A stretch of DNA of 64,000 nt, from the NCBI RefSeq assembly GCF_041295575.1, contig NZ_CP160452.1, positions 1,674,001-1,738,000 of the forward strand, given 5' to 3'. The notes beneath the pieces are model-generated. The model was not told the DNA's origin. It saw nothing but the letters and a program-made list of their open reading frames with translations, and made no database searches. The DNA is from Sporosarcina pasteurii (GTDB lineage Bacteria > Bacillota > Bacilli > Bacillales_A > Planococcaceae). This document shows, piece after piece, positions 60,574-64,000 of the stretch (position 1 is its first letter; every line of letters begins with the position of its first letter). The position numbers were made by a program, and so were the translations under genes.

Positions 60574-61875
60574 ATGAAAACTAGAGTAGGAATTGTCGGA
60601 CCAAAAGACAGTGTAGAAATTATGAATGACATCGCGAAGGAATTTGAGGATCAGATGACCCCTGTTTGTTTTGAATATAAAAATTCGATTGAAACAACAG
60701 AAATCGTAGAAAAAAACCAACATATTATTGATATCTGGATTTTTTCTGGACAAACACCCTATACACTTGCAAAAAGAAGTTCTTCTAATCAGCTCTTTTT
60801 CTATTTATCTTTGAATGGTTCTAGTTTAACAAAAACACTTTTAAATATTGTTTATAACAGTAAAAATGATTTACGTAACGTTAGTTTTGATATGATGGAG
60901 GAACGTGATATATTCGAGACATACCGTTCCTTAAATATTTCATATGAACATTGCCATCTTTATGAATACCACGGAGTTACACCTATCGATCAAATCATTG
61001 AATTTCATTCAACGCTATACAACGAGGGAAAAGTATCCGTTTGTGTAACTAGTTTGAGTGATGTCTATGAAGCATTGACTTCTCAGGGGATACCTGTATA
61101 CAGAGTTACACCTACTATGGCAAACATTCGATCAACATATAAATCTGCATTACAGCAATGGGAAGCCCTCAATTTTAAACAATCTCAGTTAACAGTTATG
61201 TTAATATCTATTGATAATATTAATAAAATTGAAAAGCCCCATTCATTTTCTTATGATATACATCGTTTGAATTTAGAATTGCAATCGGCGATTTTAACAT
61301 TCACTGAATCTATATCCGGCTCATTTTTATCCATTGGTACAGGGACGTTTATTATATTTTCTACTAGGGGTTCACTACGAAACGCGGGCGATCAAAGTGT
61401 TCGTTTATTGGATAGTTTATCCTTAACTACAGATTTTCCAGCGAACATTGGAATAGGCTATGGTGACTCCGCTTTAGCTGCAGAAGAAAACGCAAGATTA
61501 GCGTTATTGCATGCACAAAACTATAATTCGAATAGTGCCTTTTTAGTCGAAAATAACGGCATGGTAAAAGGACCACTTAATAAATCTAAAAGTATCTCTT
61601 TTGAGTTTAGGAATGTAGATGAAGAAATCGGAAATAAGCTAAAGGAATGCGGTGTATCTATTACTTCCTTCAATAAAATTATGTCTGTTCAACGAAACTT
61701 GGAAAAGCAAGCAATCACTGCAGCAGATATTGCTGAATGGTTGAAAATGACCGAACGTAATGCTCGCCGGCTTTTAAATAACCTTACGAATGCTGGTATC
61801 GCAAAAATCATTGGACAGGAAGCACCCGCAACGAGAGGACGCCCCCGCAACGTTTATCAGGTAGGATTAGATTAG
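60574..61875 (+). CDS. Regulator with sensor-like N-terminus, degenerate cyclase-like middle and C-terminal winged HTH
   Basis: 433 aa, starting 2 nt after the AbgA-like stop. N-terminal alpha/beta domain (about 1-190), a central domain (about 205-335) that has a GGDEF-like layout (LTVMLISIDNINKIE; LSIGTGTFIIFSTRG; IGIGYGDSALAAEENARLALLHAQ) without an intact GGDEF loop, and a C-terminal HTH (about 375-430: AITAADIAEWLKMTERNARRLLNNLTNAG). Probably controls the neighbouring operons. I do not know a named homolog. Confidence 0.75.
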   Translation: MKTRVGIVGPKDSVEIMNDIAKEFEDQMTPVCFEYKNSIETTEIVEKNQHIIDIWIFSGQTPYTLAKRSSSNQLFFYLSLNGSSLTKTLLNIVYNSKNDLRNVSFDMMEERDIFETYRSLNISYEHCHLYEYHGVTPIDQIIEFHSTLYNEGKVSVCVTSLSDVYEALTSQGIPVYRVTPTMANIRSTYKSALQQWEALNFKQSQLTVMLISIDNINKIEKPHSFSYDIHRLNLELQSAILTFTESISGSFLSIGTGTFIIFSTRGSLRNAGDQSVRLLDSLSLTTDFPANIGIGYGDSALAAEENARLALLHAQNYNSNSAFLVENNGMVKGPLNKSKSISFEFRNVDEEIGNKLKECGVSITSFNKIMSVQRNLEKQAITAADIAEWLKMTERNARRLLNNLTNAGIAKIIGQEAPATRGRPRNVYQVGLD

Positions 61876-61910
61876 TTATCTAATGCACCCAAATAGAACA
61901 ATGTAACAAG

Positions 61911-61956
61911 AGTATGTGCAAATTGTTTAGGATCATTGCACATACTTTTCTTTTGT
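61911..61956 (+). terminator. Terminator after the regulator gene
   Basis: AGTATGTGCAA / TTGCACATACT 11-bp stem followed by TTTCTTTTG. Confidence 0.85.
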
Positions 61957-62079
61957 TACAAACAATCCATTTAACCATAGAACAGTTTGACAAGTCGAAA
62001 TTTTTCATGTACCTTGATAATTGTATTACAAAGACTAAAGTAATGAAGTATTTACCAAAAAGATAAGGAGCTGTTTAGT

Positions 62080-62286
62080 ATGCCATTCGTCCACATTAAA
62101 ATGATTGAGGAGCGTTGTTCTCCCGAAAAGAAAGAAATAATGATTAAAGAGGTCACCGATTTAATCGCTGGTATTTTGGAGCAAGATGTAGAAACGGTGC
62201 GTGTTCAACTTGAAGAAATGAGGCCTGAAGATTGGGGTATTGCCGGAGAATCTGTTAAAAAACGAACTGAAAAAAGCCTGACATAA
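62080..62286 (+). CDS. 4-oxalocrotonate tautomerase family protein
   Basis: 68 aa. After Met removal it starts with the catalytic Pro1 (PFVHIKMIEERCSPEKKEIMIKEVTDLIAGIL). Converts enol and keto forms of oxo-dienoate-type intermediates in aromatic catabolism. The C-terminal half contains RPEDWGIAGESV. AAGGAG 9 nt upstream. Own promoter region and terminator, so possibly a separate transcript of the catabolic island. Confidence 0.88.
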   Translation: MPFVHIKMIEERCSPEKKEIMIKEVTDLIAGILEQDVETVRVQLEEMRPEDWGIAGESVKKRTEKSLT

Positions 62287-62405
62287 ATAATTTTTTATAT
62301 TTAATTTCGGTATATTAAAGGAAAATATCCAATTACAAATTATACCTGTTGGTTCTTCATATATAGGTTCGATTTTATCGATAATTAGTTCTAATTAATT
62401 GAATT

Positions 62406-62469
62406 TGATGGATGGTACCTCCGCGTGAAACATCGTGATTGTTTAAACCTCTATGAATCACGTTTTTTT
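62406..62469 (+). terminator. T-box-like terminator remnant
   Basis: CGTGATT / AATCACG stem (62434-62462) with seven Ts is a clear terminator for the plus strand. Just upstream GGATGGTACCTCCGCG (62410-62425) resembles the T-box core GGGTGGTACCGCG with two extra bases. No aminoacyl-tRNA or amino-acid gene follows, so if it was a T-box it is decayed. Confidence 0.55.
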
Positions 62470-62486
62470 CGCGCGGGCAACCTCCC

Positions 62487-62621
62487 TTAAACCCCATCAA
62501 TATAAAATCCACTCACTTTTCTTATTGAAGAGGCTATTTTCGATGGTTCCAAAGCGATGAGAGTGAGTACACGATTACATAAAACAGCTAGCTGTTTCCT
62601 ATGCGTCTTAAACGGTTTCAT
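62487..62621 (-). CDS. Small ORF, 44 aa, with good ribosome site
   Basis: ATG at 62621 preceded by GGGGAGG 6 nt upstream; reads MKPFKTHRKQLAVLCNRVL... to a TAA at 62487. The N-terminus looks like the start of Abi-type proteins (KPFKTHRQQL...), so it may be a truncated abortive-infection gene; evidence is the first dozen residues only. No further homologous part is visible. Confidence 0.4.
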   Translation of the reverse strand: MKPFKTHRKQLAVLCNRVLTLIALEPSKIASSIRKVSGFYIDGV

Positions 62622-62638
62622 ATATTCCTCCCCAATAA

Positions 62639-62680
62639 AAATAGCCCAGTCCTCGTAAGGATTCTGGGTCTAATCACTTA
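62639..62680 (-). terminator. Intrinsic terminator, minus strand
   Basis: CCCAG-ATCCT / AGGA-CTGGG stem with loop TTACG and CTATTTTT. Located upstream of the 44-aa ORF, it could end a transcript from the 63,006 gene. Confidence 0.55.
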
Positions 62681-62807
62681 AGATCATTATAGTATATTCT
62701 CTTTGTCTTTCAAATACATAACGCAAGCAATTTTTAGCATAGGTTCTCGAATTTAGCTATCATAAGTATTAATTACTGTTAAACATTACTTTCTCTAATA
62801 GTTTTTT

Positions 62808-62942
62808 AGGTGCCTGTGTTACAAACGTTCACATTAATTCACACAAATGCACAAACATACATCTTGTATTCGATAGGTATTAACTTCTATGAATATCCAT
62901 GCATTTACAGTTAGTTATCCTAGTTTCTAACACAGGCACTTG
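62808..62942. mobile_element. MITE-like element
   Basis: About 135 bp bounded by inverted ends AGGTGCCTGTGTTACAAAC (62808-62826) and GTTTCTAACACAGGCACTT (62923-62941), 17 of 19 positions pairing. No coding capacity. Fits a miniature inverted-repeat element; the driving transposase is not in the window. Confidence 0.6.
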
Positions 62943-63005
62943 ACACTAATTTTATATTGTAAAAGTCAGTGTATATAGTAAATTAAAATGTTGAGTTACT
63001 TATTA

Positions 63006-64000
63006 TTAACCCTTCTTCATATACTGATTCGTTTTTTGTTGCACTATCTTAATCTCATTCTGCAGATGATAAGAATGAACACCACATTTAGTTATTATTG
63101 CCATAACATTCGGAAGTATATCCATAACCATCGTTGACCCAATTTTAATCGATTCATTCATAGTATTTAATTCTTCTTTTCTATTAATAAGATATGTTAC
63201 TTCTTCTTTATAACGCCTTTCAATATCTTTCCATACCACACTATTGGCTTTAGAATCCACCATTTCTATTCTTAATTTATCTAATTTACGTTTTTTAATT
63301 TCAACTTTTTGATCGATTTGAGACTTCACTTTTCTTATCAAATCATTCATAGCTTCTATCATTTCTTTTTCTTGTTTTTTAGAGAATACTCGTTTGATTC
63401 CAGTAGATAATCTTCCCCCTTGACTTACTCCAGCAAATGTTCCAAACATAGCACCAGTAATACCACCAGCAGGACCAAAAAACATCATCCCTACAACAGT
63501 TCCGGCTTTTTGACCTAATGCTCCTAATACTACTTTTGAAGATGTATCGCTCACTACATTAAATACAGCTTGGTTAATTGCTACATCATCTTTCCAAACC
63601 CTTTTAATGTTATATATGGAACTAATCCCTGCTGCAATCCACGGAATCTCAAAATCTAGTAAGTCATCCGCATGTGTTATTGTCGTGGACGTAGCATCTA
63701 TTACTTCATCCCTAGAAATATTCGATACGTAGACACTCGGATTTCCTTCAAAGTATGGTGCAAGTTCTTCATTCACATAAACTGGTATATCCGGATATGT
63801 TTCCAGATGATCTCTTACACCGCCTGGATTAGCTAAATTCTTGACTTGAAAGGGCTGACCGTCAACTAAAATATCCCAGCCCGGGTTATTCGATTCTTCT
63901 GGAAACTCTACATCATGCCCCTTGGCTTGTAATTCAACAGCTATCATTTGTTCTGCAACATAACCTTGCAGCTGGGCCATATCTCCAGTTAATACCGTTG
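63006..64000 (-). CDS. PD-(D/E)xK-like nuclease domain protein with membrane segment (partial)
   Basis: Runs from TAA at 63006 to at least the ATG at 63980; the frame stays open upstream to the window edge (..TVLTGDMAQLQGYVAEQ..), so the real start probably lies outside. Nuclease-like core: GYVAEQMIAVELQAKGHDVEFPE, then NPGWDILVDGQPFQVKNL (D..QxK, a restriction-endonuclease-fold pattern). A Gly-rich, weakly hydrophobic stretch (about 155-200 from the ATG) and a Lys-rich coiled coil follow. Possible defence or toxin role is inference from the fold pattern only. Confidence 0.6.
   Translation of the reverse strand, partial: TVLTGDMAQLQGYVAEQMIAVELQAKGHDVEFPEESNNPGWDILVDGQPFQVKNLANPGGVRDHLETYPDIPVYVNEELAPYFEGNPSVYVSNISRDEVIDATSTTITHADDLLDFEIPWIAAGISSIYNIKRVWKDDVAINQAVFNVVSDTSSKVVLGALGQKAGTVVGMMFFGPAGGITGAMFGTFAGVSQGGRLSTGIKRVFSKKQEKEMIEAMNDLIRKVKSQIDQKVEIKKRKLDKLRIEMVDSKANSVVWKDIERRYKEEVTYLINRKEELNTMNESIKIGSTMVMDILPNVMAIITKCGVHSYHLQNEIKIVQQKTNQYMKKG

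Overview
This window is a moderately AT-rich stretch of Bacillota chromosome. It most resembles a spore-forming Planococcaceae (Sporosarcina/Lysinibacillus-like) genome. The grounds are long Bacillus-type synteny (alaS-yrzL-ruvX-yrzB-mltG-trmR-udk-greA-yrrS, then recD2-TPR-mnmA-cysteine desulfurase-cymR-rarA), Gram-positive ribosome binding sites with many TTG/GTG starts, an alaS T-box leader, and a short unlisted gene for a SspO-like spore protein. The species assignment is inference.

Layout. (1) 1-16,100: housekeeping genes, nearly all on the minus strand, for nucleoside salvage, transcription elongation, tRNA modification and charging, cell-wall synthesis, DNA repair and sulfur transfer; rarA is divergent. 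(2) 16,100-16,900: paired modular hairpin repeats around a transposase remnant. (3) 16,900-28,700: niaR, acetyltransferase, amidase, ypgQ, cold-shock protein, ypeQ, ypdQ, phosphoesterase, sulfurtransferase, the double dynamin DynA, carboxypeptidase Taq and a glyoxalase-fold protein. (4) 28,860-29,900: a second copy of the paired repeats around another transposase remnant. (5) 29,900-38,760: one tightly overlapped minus-strand operon, hypA-hypB-hypF-hypC-hypD-hypE-cytochrome b5-like-small subunit-large subunit-endopeptidase, encoding a complete [NiFe] hydrogenase and its maturation set. HypF has no acylphosphatase domain, and the small subunit has no Tat signal. (6) 38,800-44,230: a di-iron protein, a membrane protein, an AraC/GyrI regulator, an ABC-F ribosome-protection gene with an elaborate leader, and a DMT exporter. 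(7) 44,500-48,650: a broken tyrosine recombinase between imperfect direct repeats, the SspO-like gene, an HTH protein and a secreted nuclease lipoprotein. (8) 49,200-62,290: an uncharacterised catabolic island. It holds aspartase, an N-carbamoyl/allantoate-type amidohydrolase, a sodium:solute symporter with a small partner, DUF1028, a RidA-like protein, a kinase-less FAD synthetase, an HpaB-type monooxygenase, a flavin reductase fused to a GntR/FCD regulator, and divergently an AbgA-like amidohydrolase, an unusual regulator and a 4-OT tautomerase. (9) 62,290-64,000: a degenerate T-box-like terminator, a small ORF, a MITE-like element and a nuclease-like gene cut by the window edge.

The most notable points are as follows. 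The ABC-F leader contains an ErmD-type macrolide-stalling peptide plus a second short peptide over switchable hairpins. The catabolic island pairs an FAD supply enzyme with an enzyme-regulator fusion, and its gene content parallels the logic of the Rut pyrimidine pathway. The hydrogenase operon has atypical subunits. The repeats are built of nested hairpin modules.
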